Positions 50,501-59,848 of a stretch of DNA of 64,000 nt are shown here, in pieces. The first letter of the stretch is position 1; each line of letters opens with the position of its first letter. The notes below the pieces were generated by a model, which was not told where the DNA came from, searched no databases, and saw only the letters and a list, made by a program, of their open reading frames with translations. Origin of the DNA: Endoryza sp044226045 (GTDB taxonomy: Bacteria > Bacteroidota > Bacteroidia > Chitinophagales > Chitinophagaceae); contig JBGAHR010000019.1 in the NCBI GenBank assembly GCA_044226045.1, forward strand, positions 10,845 to 74,844, given 5' to 3'. The position numbers were made by a program, and so were the translations under genes.

Positions 50501-51586
50501 ATGAAAAATACACCCTTCACCAGCAAACATCTTGCCCTCGGTGCGAAAATGGCCCCTTTTGCGGGTTATAATATGCCCATTAGTTATACCGGTATCAACG
50601 ACGAGCATGCGGCGGTGCGTAATAATGCCGGTGTATTTGATGTGAGCCATATGGGTGAATTCATTCTGAAAGGCGAAAACGCACTCGACCTCATTCAACG
50701 GGTAACTTCCAATGATGCCTCCAAACTAACGGCCGGCAAAGCGCAGTATAGTTGCCTGCCCAATGCAGAAGGCGGCATTGTTGACGACCTGCTGGTATAT
50801 TGCATTGAGGAGAATAAAGTATACATGCTGGTGGTGAATGCTTCCAACATCGAAAAAGACTGGAACTGGATCAGCCGGTTCAATACAAAGAATGTGGAGA
50901 TGCACAATATCTCCGATAAAACCTGTTTGCTGGCTGTACAAGGTCCCAATGCTGCCAAGATCCTGCAACCGCTCACGAACCTGGACATTCTCAATCTCAA
51001 ATATTACACATTTGTAAAAGGCAATTTTGCCGGCGTGGATAATGTAATCATCAGCGCAACCGGGTATACCGGGGCTGGTGGAGTGGAGATTTATTTTGAA
51101 GACAAGGACGGCAATGCCGAGAAGATCTGGGATGCCATATTCAGCGCACCTGCTCCCCAGCCGGTGAAGCCCATTGGTCTTGGCGCCCGTGATACCTTGC
51201 GACTGGAAATGGGTTTTTGCCTGTATGGAAACGATATTGATGACAGCACCTCACCCCTGGAAGCCGGATTGGGCTGGATCACCAAATTCACGAAGGATTT
51301 TACTGCAAGAGCCATTTTGGAGAAACAGAAAAATGAAGGTCTCAAAAGAAAGCTCGTTGGTTTTGAAATGAAAGACAAGGGCATTCCCCGCCATCATTAT
51401 GAAATCAAGGATGCTGCCGGCAATAAAATCGGATACGTTACCTCCGGTACACAGTCGCCTTCGCTTCAGAAAGCCATCGGAATGGGTTATGTTGATGTGG
51501 CCCATGCCGCGCTGGATACCGAGATATACATTGCGGTTCGCGACAAACTCCTCAAAGCGCAGGTAGTGAAGTTTCCTTTTTCCTGA
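50501..51586 (+). CDS. gcvT: glycine cleavage system aminomethyltransferase (T protein)
   Basis: A 361-residue T protein that transfers the methylene group from the lipoylated H protein to tetrahydrofolate and frees ammonia. Markers: 'GAKMAPFAGYNMPISYTGI' near 17, 'VFDVSHMGEFILKG' near 46, 'SATGYTGAGGVEIYF' near 187 (folate site), 'GARDTLRLEMGFCLYGNDI' near 228 and the final 'IGMGYVDVAHA'. Length and domain order match E. coli GcvT (364 aa). gcvH and gcvP are not in the window. It has a well-formed promoter. Confidence 0.97.
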   Translation: MKNTPFTSKHLALGAKMAPFAGYNMPISYTGINDEHAAVRNNAGVFDVSHMGEFILKGENALDLIQRVTSNDASKLTAGKAQYSCLPNAEGGIVDDLLVYCIEENKVYMLVVNASNIEKDWNWISRFNTKNVEMHNISDKTCLLAVQGPNAAKILQPLTNLDILNLKYYTFVKGNFAGVDNVIISATGYTGAGGVEIYFEDKDGNAEKIWDAIFSAPAPQPVKPIGLGARDTLRLEMGFCLYGNDIDDSTSPLEAGLGWITKFTKDFTARAILEKQKNEGLKRKLVGFEMKDKGIPRHHYEIKDAAGNKIGYVTSGTQSPSLQKAIGMGYVDVAHAALDTEIYIAVRDKLLKAQVVKFPFS

Positions 51587-51645
51587 TCCGCCGACAAGTG
51601 ATTTTGGAACGATTTTTTCTTGTATAGGACCATATCCACCGTCCT

Positions 51646-52119
51646 ATGCCACTCATTCATTTAACCACCTTTATCGATGCGCCGGCAGAAAGAGTCTTCG
51701 ATCTGAGCCGGAGTATTACCCTTCACAAGAAATCCATGGAGCAAAGCGGCGAAGAAGCCGTAGGTGGCATTACTTCCGGATTGATCAACCTGAACGAAAC
51801 CGTTACCTGGCGGGCCAAACACCTGGGTAAGACCCGCCAGATGAGAATACGCATTACCGCCATGAATGCGCCGTTGGTGTTTACCGATGAAATGGAAGAA
51901 GGAGATTTCAAGAGCATCCGTCACGAGCATCATTTCAAACAGGTCGAGAACGGAACGATCATGATCGATCTGTTTCAATTCGAAACGCCCTATGGCTGGG
52001 CCGGAAAAGTTTTTAATCGTTTGTATTTAACAAGGTATCTTCGCCGCTTGTTAGAACAACGCAACAGGATTATTAAAGAGTATGCCGAAAGCAACAAATG
52101 GCAGCACCTGTTGACCTGA
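51646..52119 (+). CDS. SRPBCC family protein (polyketide cyclase/START-like fold)
   Basis: A 157-residue single-domain protein with the START-like helix-grip fold: 'LTTFIDAPAERVFDLSRSI' at residues 5-23, 'GLINLNETVTWRAKHLGKTR' near 45, and the long C-terminal helix 'RLYLTRYLRRLLEQRNRIIKEYA'. Relatives are often annotated as cell division inhibitors or cyclase-like ligand-binding proteins, and no catalytic residue is evident. Its stop codon overlaps an in-frame ATG of the next gene as TGATG, suggesting coupling. Confidence 0.85.
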   Translation: MPLIHLTTFIDAPAERVFDLSRSITLHKKSMEQSGEEAVGGITSGLINLNETVTWRAKHLGKTRQMRIRITAMNAPLVFTDEMEEGDFKSIRHEHHFKQVENGTIMIDLFQFETPYGWAGKVFNRLYLTRYLRRLLEQRNRIIKEYAESNKWQHLLT

Positions 52120-52136
52120 TGATAACCAGAGAAGAT

Positions 52137-52874
52137 ATGAATGATCAGAAACCAACGCTCTACACCTGTTTCTCCCCGGCTTTACTGCACCTGTATGATG
52201 TGAATGATGCCATCGTTGTCATCATTGATGTATTCAGAGCTACCTCTACCATTGCATCTGCCCTTCAGAATGGCGCCCGCTGCGTGATCCCCGTTGATAC
52301 CGTTGCCAAAGCAGTTGAAATGAGCAAAAGGGTGGAAGGCATTGCTGCCGGCGAAAGAGATGGAAAGATCGCGGAAGGACTGGAACATGGGAACTCTCCG
52401 CTCGAATACACCAGAGAATTTGTAGAAGGGAAAACACTGGTATTAACCACTACGAACGGAACGCGTCTGTTACATATGGCCCTGGAAAACGGAGCCGATA
52501 CGATTGTCACGGGGTCTTTTCCAAACCTGTCTGCCGTATGCAAATACCTGATCAGCCAAAAGAAAAATGTAGTACTCGGTTGTGCGGGTTGGAAAGACCG
52601 TTTCAATCTTGAAGACACCCTTTTTGCCGGTGCCGTTATACACCAGGTACAGGAGCATTTCACCATACATTGCGACAGTTCACTTACCGCCAAACTCCTA
52701 TATGAGCAGCAAAAAGATAGCCTACACCAGTTCGTACCTCAACTGACGCACTACCACCGTCTCGTTGAACGATTTGGCCTGATCGAGGATATCCGGTTCT
52801 GCATAACGCCCGATGTAGCCAATGTGCTACCCATTTACAGGAACGGTAAGCTCGTTATTGAAAATCCGGCCTAA
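52137..52874 (+). CDS. comB: 2-phosphosulfolactate phosphatase-like protein
   Basis: A 245-residue ComB-family phosphatase. The hallmark 'DAIVVIIDVFRATSTIASALQNGA' (about 22-45), 'GERDGKIAEGLEHGNSPLEY' (about 70-89), 'TTTNGTRLL' and 'GSFPNLSAVCKYLI' are intact. In methanogens the enzyme removes phosphate from 2-phosphosulfolactate for coenzyme M synthesis. Bacteroidota do not make coenzyme M, so the role here may concern sulfolactate or other sulfonates. The start is taken at 52137 (MNDQKPTLYTCFSP); an in-frame ATG at 52119 forms TGATG with the previous stop and would add six residues. Confidence 0.85.
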   Translation: MNDQKPTLYTCFSPALLHLYDVNDAIVVIIDVFRATSTIASALQNGARCVIPVDTVAKAVEMSKRVEGIAAGERDGKIAEGLEHGNSPLEYTREFVEGKTLVLTTTNGTRLLHMALENGADTIVTGSFPNLSAVCKYLISQKKNVVLGCAGWKDRFNLEDTLFAGAVIHQVQEHFTIHCDSSLTAKLLYEQQKDSLHQFVPQLTHYHRLVERFGLIEDIRFCITPDVANVLPIYRNGKLVIENPA

Positions 52875-53153
52875 GAGAAAAGACGTATACAATCGCTGAA
52901 ACTCAATGCCCGCAAGGATTTTGCCTGATTCGGCCCGGGTAAAATATTCCGGTGTTTCTGCGTAAAACAGCACTAAAATTTTTTGCTTTTTCCAAATTTG
53001 CTGTAATATTGTGCAGGAATCGGGCTGATAAGTCATCGCCAGAACACTCTCAAACTCATCAGTGCTTCTTATTCCGCTCAATATAAACTCAATTCAACAG
53101 ATTTTATTCACTAAGTAGATCGGGCTGCACCAGTCCTTAACTCACAAGTTTTT
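52875..53153. other. rho leader region, no gene
   Basis: This 279-bp spacer precedes rho. It contains a T-rich stretch and TAATATTG near 53008, a one-mismatch match to TAnnTTTG, which would give a leader of about 135 nt. Rho autoregulation through a long leader is known in E. coli; nothing in this sequence proves it here. Confidence 0.4.
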
Positions 53154-54797
<1,644 letters not shown>

Positions 54798-55060
54798 ATG
54801 AGGAACGGAGGCGAAAAACGGAGCGGGAGTGAGAGCGGGAGCGGAAGACGGAGCGGGAGTGAGAGCGGGAGCGGAAAGGGAAAGGGAAACGGAAAGGGAA
54901 AGTGAAAGAACGGAGCGGGAGCGGAAGACGGAGCGTGAGTGAGAGCGATAATTAATTCAGCGCCTTCTGCGTGTTCAGCGCCCTCAGCGTTTCGCATAAT
55001 TCGTGTAATTCGCGTAATTCGCGTAATTCGAGTAATTCGCATAATTCGTGTCATCTGAAA
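54798..55060. repeat. intergenic word-repeat mosaic 5, running into the mnmH start
   Basis: Directly after rho come GAGCGGGAGCGGAAGACG words (period 6), GGAAAGGGAAA steps, then from about 54956 CAGCGCCTTCTGCG and repeated AATTCG(C/T)GT words (period 9, 55003-55050). The last AATTCGTG supplies the GTG start codon of mnmH. A similar CAGCGCATTCTGCGTAATCTGCG phrase occurs at about 23060-23083 downstream of recA. Confidence 0.9.
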
Positions 55061-56151
55061 AAATAAATATCGCCCGCTTACTCGAATACCAGTCGACCCT
55101 GCCCATACTCGATGTACGATCGCCTGCAGAATACGGGCAGGCACATATTCCCGGCGCTATCAGTTTTCCTCTTTTCTCCAACGAAGAACGGAAGGTTGTA
55201 GGAACTGCTTATAAACAACAAAGCAGGGAAACCGCCATCAAAATCGGCCTGGATATCTTCGGTCCGAAAATGAGGAGCCTGGTAGAAAAAGCCGAACAGA
55301 TTGCATCCACGCAATCCGGAAGTTCCAAAAAATCAGTTATTGTCCATTGCTGGCGGGGAGGCATGAGAAGTGCGGCCGTTGCCTGGCTGCTGGATCTCTA
55401 TGGCTTTAAAGTTTACACGGTAAACGGTGGCTATAAAGCCTATCGTCACTGGGTGATCAATACTTACTCAAGGCCATTCGCATTTCATGTATTGGGTGGG
55501 TATACCGGATCAGGAAAGACCTATATTCTTAAACAGCTTGAACAACAACAGCAGCCGGTCCTGCATCTCGAAGATCTCGCCAATCATAAAGGCTCCGCCT
55601 TCGGCAATATCGGAATGCCTGCACAACCCTCACAGGAAATGTTTGAGAACCTGCTGGGTTATGCTCTCTGGAAACTGTCTGTTCAATTCCCTGATATCAT
55701 TCACCCAACCGAATCGCGTGCAATCTGGGTGGAAGACGAAAGCCAGCGTATCGGCGATGTGAACCTGCCGATTCCCTTCTATCGACAGATGAAAACCGCA
55801 CCGGTTTTTTTTGTAGATATCCCATTCGAGCAAAGACTGAATAATATACTGGCCGAATACGGCCAGCTCGACAGGGAAAGAATGAAAAGCGCTATCAGCC
55901 GAATTCAAAAACGGCTCGGTCCCCTGGAAACCAAGCTTTCTCTGCAGCACCTCGAAAACGACGAAACCCTGCAGGCTTTTGACATCCTGTTGAAGTACTA
56001 CGATAAATGGTATCGCAAAAGCCTGAATAACCGGGAGAACCTGGAAGAAATATTAACAACAATCACCTGCCATAACACCGATCCGAAGATCAATGCTGAT
56101 CGGGTATTGCAAACCTGCACACAATATGATAAATCCGGAATCAACCATTAG
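55048..56151 (+). CDS. mnmH: tRNA 2-selenouridine synthase
   Basis: A 367-residue MnmH/SelU that replaces sulfur by selenium in 2-thiouridine at the tRNA wobble position, using selenophosphate. The rhodanese domain (1-135) has the active Cys101 in VHCWRGGMRSA and starts with 'LPILDVRSPAEYGQAHIPGA'. The C-terminal P-loop domain carries GYTGSGKT at 151-158 and 'IWVEDESQRIGDVNLP'. No ATG is available in frame near the N-terminus: the start is a GTG at 55048 that belongs to a word repeat. The stop overlaps selD, which makes the cofactor donor. Confidence 0.93.
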   Translation: MSSEKINIARLLEYQSTLPILDVRSPAEYGQAHIPGAISFPLFSNEERKVVGTAYKQQSRETAIKIGLDIFGPKMRSLVEKAEQIASTQSGSSKKSVIVHCWRGGMRSAAVAWLLDLYGFKVYTVNGGYKAYRHWVINTYSRPFAFHVLGGYTGSGKTYILKQLEQQQQPVLHLEDLANHKGSAFGNIGMPAQPSQEMFENLLGYALWKLSVQFPDIIHPTESRAIWVEDESQRIGDVNLPIPFYRQMKTAPVFFVDIPFEQRLNNILAEYGQLDRERMKSAISRIQKRLGPLETKLSLQHLENDETLQAFDILLKYYDKWYRKSLNNRENLEEILTTITCHNTDPKINADRVLQTCTQYDKSGINH

Positions 56152-57202
56152 ACTGACACAATACTCCCATGGCGCCGGCTGTGGATGCAAGATATCTCCC
56201 AAAGTTTTGGAACAGATCCTGAGTGGAAGTTTCGCCATGCCCGATAATGACCGGCTCATGGTGGGAAATCACAGTAAGGACGATGCGGCCGTTTACGACC
56301 TCGGCAATGGCTCCGCGCTTATTTCCACCACCGATTTCTTTATGCCCGTAGTGGATGATCCGTTTGATTTTGGAAGAATAGCCGCCGCAAACGCTATCAG
56401 TGACGTATATGCGATGGGAGGCAAACCATTGCTGGCGATCGCTATTCTGGGATGGCCTGTCAACAAACTGGAGCCGTCGGTAGCGCAAAAAGTAATAGAA
56501 GGGGGAAAGAGTATTTGTGTTGAAGCCGGTATTCCGCTGGCCGGAGGACACAGTATCGACTCTCCCGAACCGATTTTTGGCCTGGCAGTAAACGGCCTGG
56601 TGGATGCCGATAAGGTTAAACAGAATAATACAGCAAAAGCAGGCGATTGGCTGTTTTTGACCAAACCCCTCGGCGTGGGCATATTGACAACGGCGGAGAA
56701 AAAGGGACTGCTGCAGGACGCGCATCGCGGACTGGCGGCCAGGCAGATGATGCAACTGAACAAGGTTGGAGAAGCCCTGGGCCAACTGCCAGGGGTAAAC
56801 GCCATGACCGACGTAACCGGCTTCGGACTGTTCGGTCATCTCACGGAAATGGCTGAGGGAAGCGGACTGACGGCGCTCCTTGATCGCTTTAGCGCCATTC
56901 CATTGATCACTCCGGATCTTGAATCCTATATTCGCCAGCAATCGGTTCCGGGCGGCACACACCGTAACTGGGACAGTTACGGACATAAAATTGCCATCGA
57001 CCCGGATTTCGGCAACGAGCAGGAAATCATCAAAAGCATACTGGCCGATCCGCAAACCAGTGGTGGATTGTTGATCTCAGTGACAGAAAACGATGTGCCT
57101 GCCGTACAGGCAACCCTCAAGTCGTACGGACTGGATGCTTTTACTCAACCAATTGGAAGAATGACGGAACCCGATGGAGTTTGTGTGCGGGTCAGCAAAT
57201 GA
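56126..57202 (+). CDS. selD: selenide, water dikinase (selenophosphate synthetase)
   Basis: A 358-residue SelD that makes selenophosphate from selenide and ATP. I use the ATG at 56126 (MINPESTIRLTQYS), matching the E. coli N-terminus; it overlaps the end of mnmH by 26 bp, so the genes are coupled. The active-site motif GAGCGCKIS has Cys19 and Lys22, so the protein is the Cys form and does not need selenocysteine. 'GNHSKDDAAVYDLG' and 'STTDFFMPVVDDPFDFG' bind ATP-Mg. With mnmH beside it, selenium is probably used for tRNA modification; no selA or selB is in the window. Confidence 0.96.
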   Translation: MINPESTIRLTQYSHGAGCGCKISPKVLEQILSGSFAMPDNDRLMVGNHSKDDAAVYDLGNGSALISTTDFFMPVVDDPFDFGRIAAANAISDVYAMGGKPLLAIAILGWPVNKLEPSVAQKVIEGGKSICVEAGIPLAGGHSIDSPEPIFGLAVNGLVDADKVKQNNTAKAGDWLFLTKPLGVGILTTAEKKGLLQDAHRGLAARQMMQLNKVGEALGQLPGVNAMTDVTGFGLFGHLTEMAEGSGLTALLDRFSAIPLITPDLESYIRQQSVPGGTHRNWDSYGHKIAIDPDFGNEQEIIKSILADPQTSGGLLISVTENDVPAVQATLKSYGLDAFTQPIGRMTEPDGVCVRVSK

Positions 57203-57216
57203 TCAGCCCCAGCACG

Positions 57217-57450
57217 CTAAACCAATAACTGGTCTATCCGTGTGGCAAGCTTCCTGTCTTTTTCGGTGATAATGTCTCCGGCATCGTGTGTACTGAGCCA
57301 GATCTCCACTTTATTATAAACGTTGGTCCAAAGAGGATGATGATTCATTTTTTCCGCTTCAATCGCTACCCTTGTCATGAAAGCGAATGCTTCTGAAAAA
57401 TTCCTGAATTCAAATTTCTGATAGAGTGAATTGTTTTGTTCGGTCCACAT
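57217..57450 (-). CDS. phhB: 4a-hydroxytetrahydrobiopterin dehydratase
   Basis: A 77-residue pterin-4a-carbinolamine dehydratase, shorter than the usual 95-110 residues because the N-terminal helix is trimmed. The core signature is clear: 'FEFRNFSEAFAFMTRVA', then 'AEKMNHHPLWTNVYNKVEIW' with the catalytic His pair (HH near 37-38), and 'LSTHDAGDITEKD'-like STHDAGDIITEKDR. It recycles the pterin cofactor of aromatic amino acid hydroxylases and often accompanies other pathways. It is the last gene of the minus-strand unit M28-PDZ peptidase, IPExxxVDY, phhB (21-bp gap). Confidence 0.9.
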   Translation of the reverse strand: MWTEQNNSLYQKFEFRNFSEAFAFMTRVAIEAEKMNHHPLWTNVYNKVEIWLSTHDAGDIITEKDRKLATRIDQLLV

Positions 57451-57471
57451 GATCCACGAGATTAAAGTGGT

Positions 57472-57906
57472 TCAGAAAATAAGATGCCCCTTGTTTTTTA
57501 TTTTTTCATTGGTCAGTTCCATGACCAGTTGAACGCCATTGATCGACTTGATGGTTTCTTTCAGGTCTTCGAGAAACTCCTGGCTAACCACATCGCCCTT
57601 CAATAACCAGAGATAATCGAGGTGTTTGAATTCCGGCAACAGGTATTCCCCGTCGTGTTGATTTTTGTACAGATAGTGCACCAGGCTGCTATTTGGCTGG
57701 TGGTATTCGTAGATGGCAAAAAAGTAATGACGTTTCTTTTTGAAGAGCTGTATTTCTATTTCATGGTTTACGCGGAAATCGAAGCGGAGCAGGTGGTTGA
57801 GTTGCCAGCAGAACTGGTAGTCGCGTATCGGCGCCACCAGTCCCAACAAATGAGTTTCCTCAAAAAACTCTTCCGCCAGGTCATCAAATTCAAGCTTCAG
57901 CTTCAT
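57472..57906 (-). CDS. IPExxxVDY family protein
   Basis: A 144-residue protein of a Bacteroidota-specific family named for a conserved motif, read here as LPEFKHLDY near residue 89 (family IPExxxVDY). An N-terminal 'FDDLAEEFFEETHLLGLVAP', the 'DYQFCWQLNHLLRFDFR' segment and a basic 'FKKKRHYFFAIYEY' are also typical. The family has no known function and lacks a signal peptide. In many genomes it lies near pyruvate kinase; here its neighbours are an M28 peptidase (27-bp gap) and phhB. Confidence 0.85.
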   Translation of the reverse strand: MKLKLEFDDLAEEFFEETHLLGLVAPIRDYQFCWQLNHLLRFDFRVNHEIEIQLFKKKRHYFFAIYEYHQPNSSLVHYLYKNQHDGEYLLPEFKHLDYLWLLKGDVVSQEFLEDLKETIKSINGVQLVMELTNEKIKNKGHLIF

Positions 57907-57933
57907 ACCAGTAAGTTAGCAAATGTTCGCACA

Positions 57934-59583
57934 TCAGAACTCTACGGAGGATTCCAGCAGGTCGTTTCCTCTTTTGAATTTTACCGAAGTCTTGTCTCCT
58001 TTCTTAAACTTTGAAAGCGCCTGCATATAGGCTTCCAGTGTATTTGTCTTGGTTTCGCCCAATTCCATGATCACATCGCCGGCCTTGATACCTGCTTTTT
58101 GCGCGGCCCTGCCATCGGTTACTCCATCAACTTTTACCCCGATTCCGGCATAGGTATAGTCTGGCATAATGCCCATACTCACGCTGAACCGGGCAGAAGT
58201 GGTTGTTTGGGTTTCTCGGGTTTTTGTAAAGGCGAGTTTAGCCTGCTTGCTGCTTTCAGCAATCACCGATTCAATCAGTTTGATCACCATCCATTCGCCG
58301 GTATAGTTGATTCGTTGATAGTCGTCGGTGGGCTTGTGATAATCTGCATGTAAACCGGTGAAGAAGAACAATACCGGGATGTCTTTACGGTAGAAAGAAG
58401 TATGATCACTTGGTCCCGTACCACTCGAGTCGAATTTGATGGTGAGGTATTTGTTTTTGCTTAATTTCTGAAAGGCAGACCCCCACCAGGGAGAAGTGCC
58501 ATAGCCGCCAACGGTGAGTACTTTGGTACTGTCGTTCAATCGACCCACCATGTCCATATTGATCATATAGTTCACCTTCGACAGGTCAACTGTCGGGTGT
58601 TCCGTATAATATTTGGATCCGTTTAATCCCAGTTCTTCACCGGAAAAAGCTACGAACAAGTAATTGTTGGCTTTATTGCCGGATTTTTTCAGGGATCGCG
58701 CCAGTTCAATAAGTGCGGCTGTCCCGCTGGCATTATCGTCGGCTCCGTTGTGAATCAGTTTTTCCCCGGTCCGGATCATGGAGTTGCCATCTTCGCCATA
58801 TCCCAGGTGGTCGTAATGGGCACCCAGTACGATGGTTGTGGCAGCGCCATTATCGATAAAACCTACAACGTTGCGACCGGTGCGCTTTTTATCGCCGATA
58901 TCAGTCTTGAGTTTAATGTCGAGTGTTGCCTGTGTATCCGCGAAATATTTCTTGCGTGCCTCTGCAGTAATGTATAAGACCGGGATGTTTACCGGTTCTG
59001 TTTTTTCTTTTGGATTGAAGCGAAGGTTGTCGGCAATGGAAGAAGTATTATAAACGATCAAGGCACTGGCGCCTTTCTGTGCCGATTGAATGGCTTTGTT
59101 ACGGATGGCATCGGATAAATCGAAATGAGGATTGTCTTTGTTTTCTTCGAGTATTTCTTTCAGGTCCAGGAACCAGGGTACATTTTTTTCCGCCAGCGCC
59201 ATCGACACGGCCGCTTCAACGCTCTTGTTAGCCGTGATGTTGAGCGGAAAATACTCTTTATCCAGTTTAAGATCATGATCATTTACCAGGAGGTGCGTAG
59301 CCGGGTTAACCTGTTTGCCATCGTAGATTTCAAAAGGCTGAAACCAGCCGTCGGTACCCTTTGGTTGGAGCCCGATGGACTGCCATTGGGAACTGATATA
59401 ATCCCCTGCCAGCTGTTCGCCTTTGGTACCGGCCCTTCTTCCTTCCAGTTTGTCGTCGGCCAGGAATTGAATATGCGATTGCAGGTTGGCAACAACGACT
59501 TTGTCCGATTTCTTCAGTTTTTGGGAAAAAGCTGAGAAAAAGCTAATCGTGAAAAGGGAAAACAACAGGGCTCTGAAAGACAT
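57934..59583 (-). CDS. M28 family peptidase with PA and PDZ domains
   Basis: A 549-residue exported zinc peptidase with a signal peptide (MSFRALLFSLFTISFFSAFS). After an N-terminal cap (about 30-110), a PA domain sits at about 115-225, the M28 catalytic domain at about 230-440 ('LGAHYDHLGYG', 'NGADDNASGTAALIELA', 'FVAFSGEELGLNGSKYY', 'NMDMVGR', and 'SDHTSFYRKDIPVLFFFTG'), and a PDZ domain at about 465-549 ('AGIGVKVDGVTDGRAAQKAGI'). Zinc ligands His, Asp, Glu, Asp and His are all present. The PDZ may bind protein termini. It is first in a three-gene unit with a perfect promoter, and is distinct from the M28 enzyme at 18229-20436. Confidence 0.94.
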   Translation of the reverse strand: MSFRALLFSLFTISFFSAFSQKLKKSDKVVVANLQSHIQFLADDKLEGRRAGTKGEQLAGDYISSQWQSIGLQPKGTDGWFQPFEIYDGKQVNPATHLLVNDHDLKLDKEYFPLNITANKSVEAAVSMALAEKNVPWFLDLKEILEENKDNPHFDLSDAIRNKAIQSAQKGASALIVYNTSSIADNLRFNPKEKTEPVNIPVLYITAEARKKYFADTQATLDIKLKTDIGDKKRTGRNVVGFIDNGAATTIVLGAHYDHLGYGEDGNSMIRTGEKLIHNGADDNASGTAALIELARSLKKSGNKANNYLFVAFSGEELGLNGSKYYTEHPTVDLSKVNYMINMDMVGRLNDSTKVLTVGGYGTSPWWGSAFQKLSKNKYLTIKFDSSGTGPSDHTSFYRKDIPVLFFFTGLHADYHKPTDDYQRINYTGEWMVIKLIESVIAESSKQAKLAFTKTRETQTTTSARFSVSMGIMPDYTYAGIGVKVDGVTDGRAAQKAGIKAGDVIMELGETKTNTLEAYMQALSKFKKGDKTSVKFKRGNDLLESSVEF

Positions 59584-59608
59584 ATGGTTATTTTTAGGTT
59601 GACAGGTG

Positions 59609-59638
59609 CAAAGGTATTGAGGCCAAATCGTGTACCAA
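59609..59638 (-). promoter_or_regulatory. promoter of the M28-PDZ operon (TTG-N19-TACCTTTG)
   Basis: On the minus strand TTG (59636-59638) and TACCTTTG (59609-59616) form a full Bacteroidota promoter with a 19-bp spacer, 25 bp before the ATG at 59583. Confidence 0.65.
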
Positions 59639-59775
59639 GATTTTATAGCTTTTTCGTAATAATTTTTATTACCAATAACTTTCTCTCTGCCTGGCAGGTC
59701 GCAGGTACAACTATCGAGTGAAAATCAGGGTGTTTTTAGAGTTAAAAAAACCGGGGGAACTCAGGTTTTTTCCTT

Positions 59776-59824
59776 TACTTTTGTCAATTGGCCTGTCGAT
59801 ACCGGGTATCGGTAACTGACAGGC
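59776..59824 (+). promoter_or_regulatory. SNF2 helicase promoter with a double inverted repeat in the leader
   Basis: TACTTTTG (59776-59783) matches TAnnTTTG. It is followed at 59791-59824 by GCCTGTC ... GACAGGC (perfect 7-bp arms) enclosing GATACC-G-GGTATC (perfect 6-bp arms). The predicted transcript would begin at or just before this structure, so a 5' RNA hairpin or an operator is possible. Confidence 0.6.
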
Positions 59825-59848
59825 AACGGACCACGAAAAAAACAACGA

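Noticed and set aside
56171..56200. Possible selenocysteine in SelD
   Set aside because: The active-site codon is a normal Cys codon and the frame has no internal TGA.
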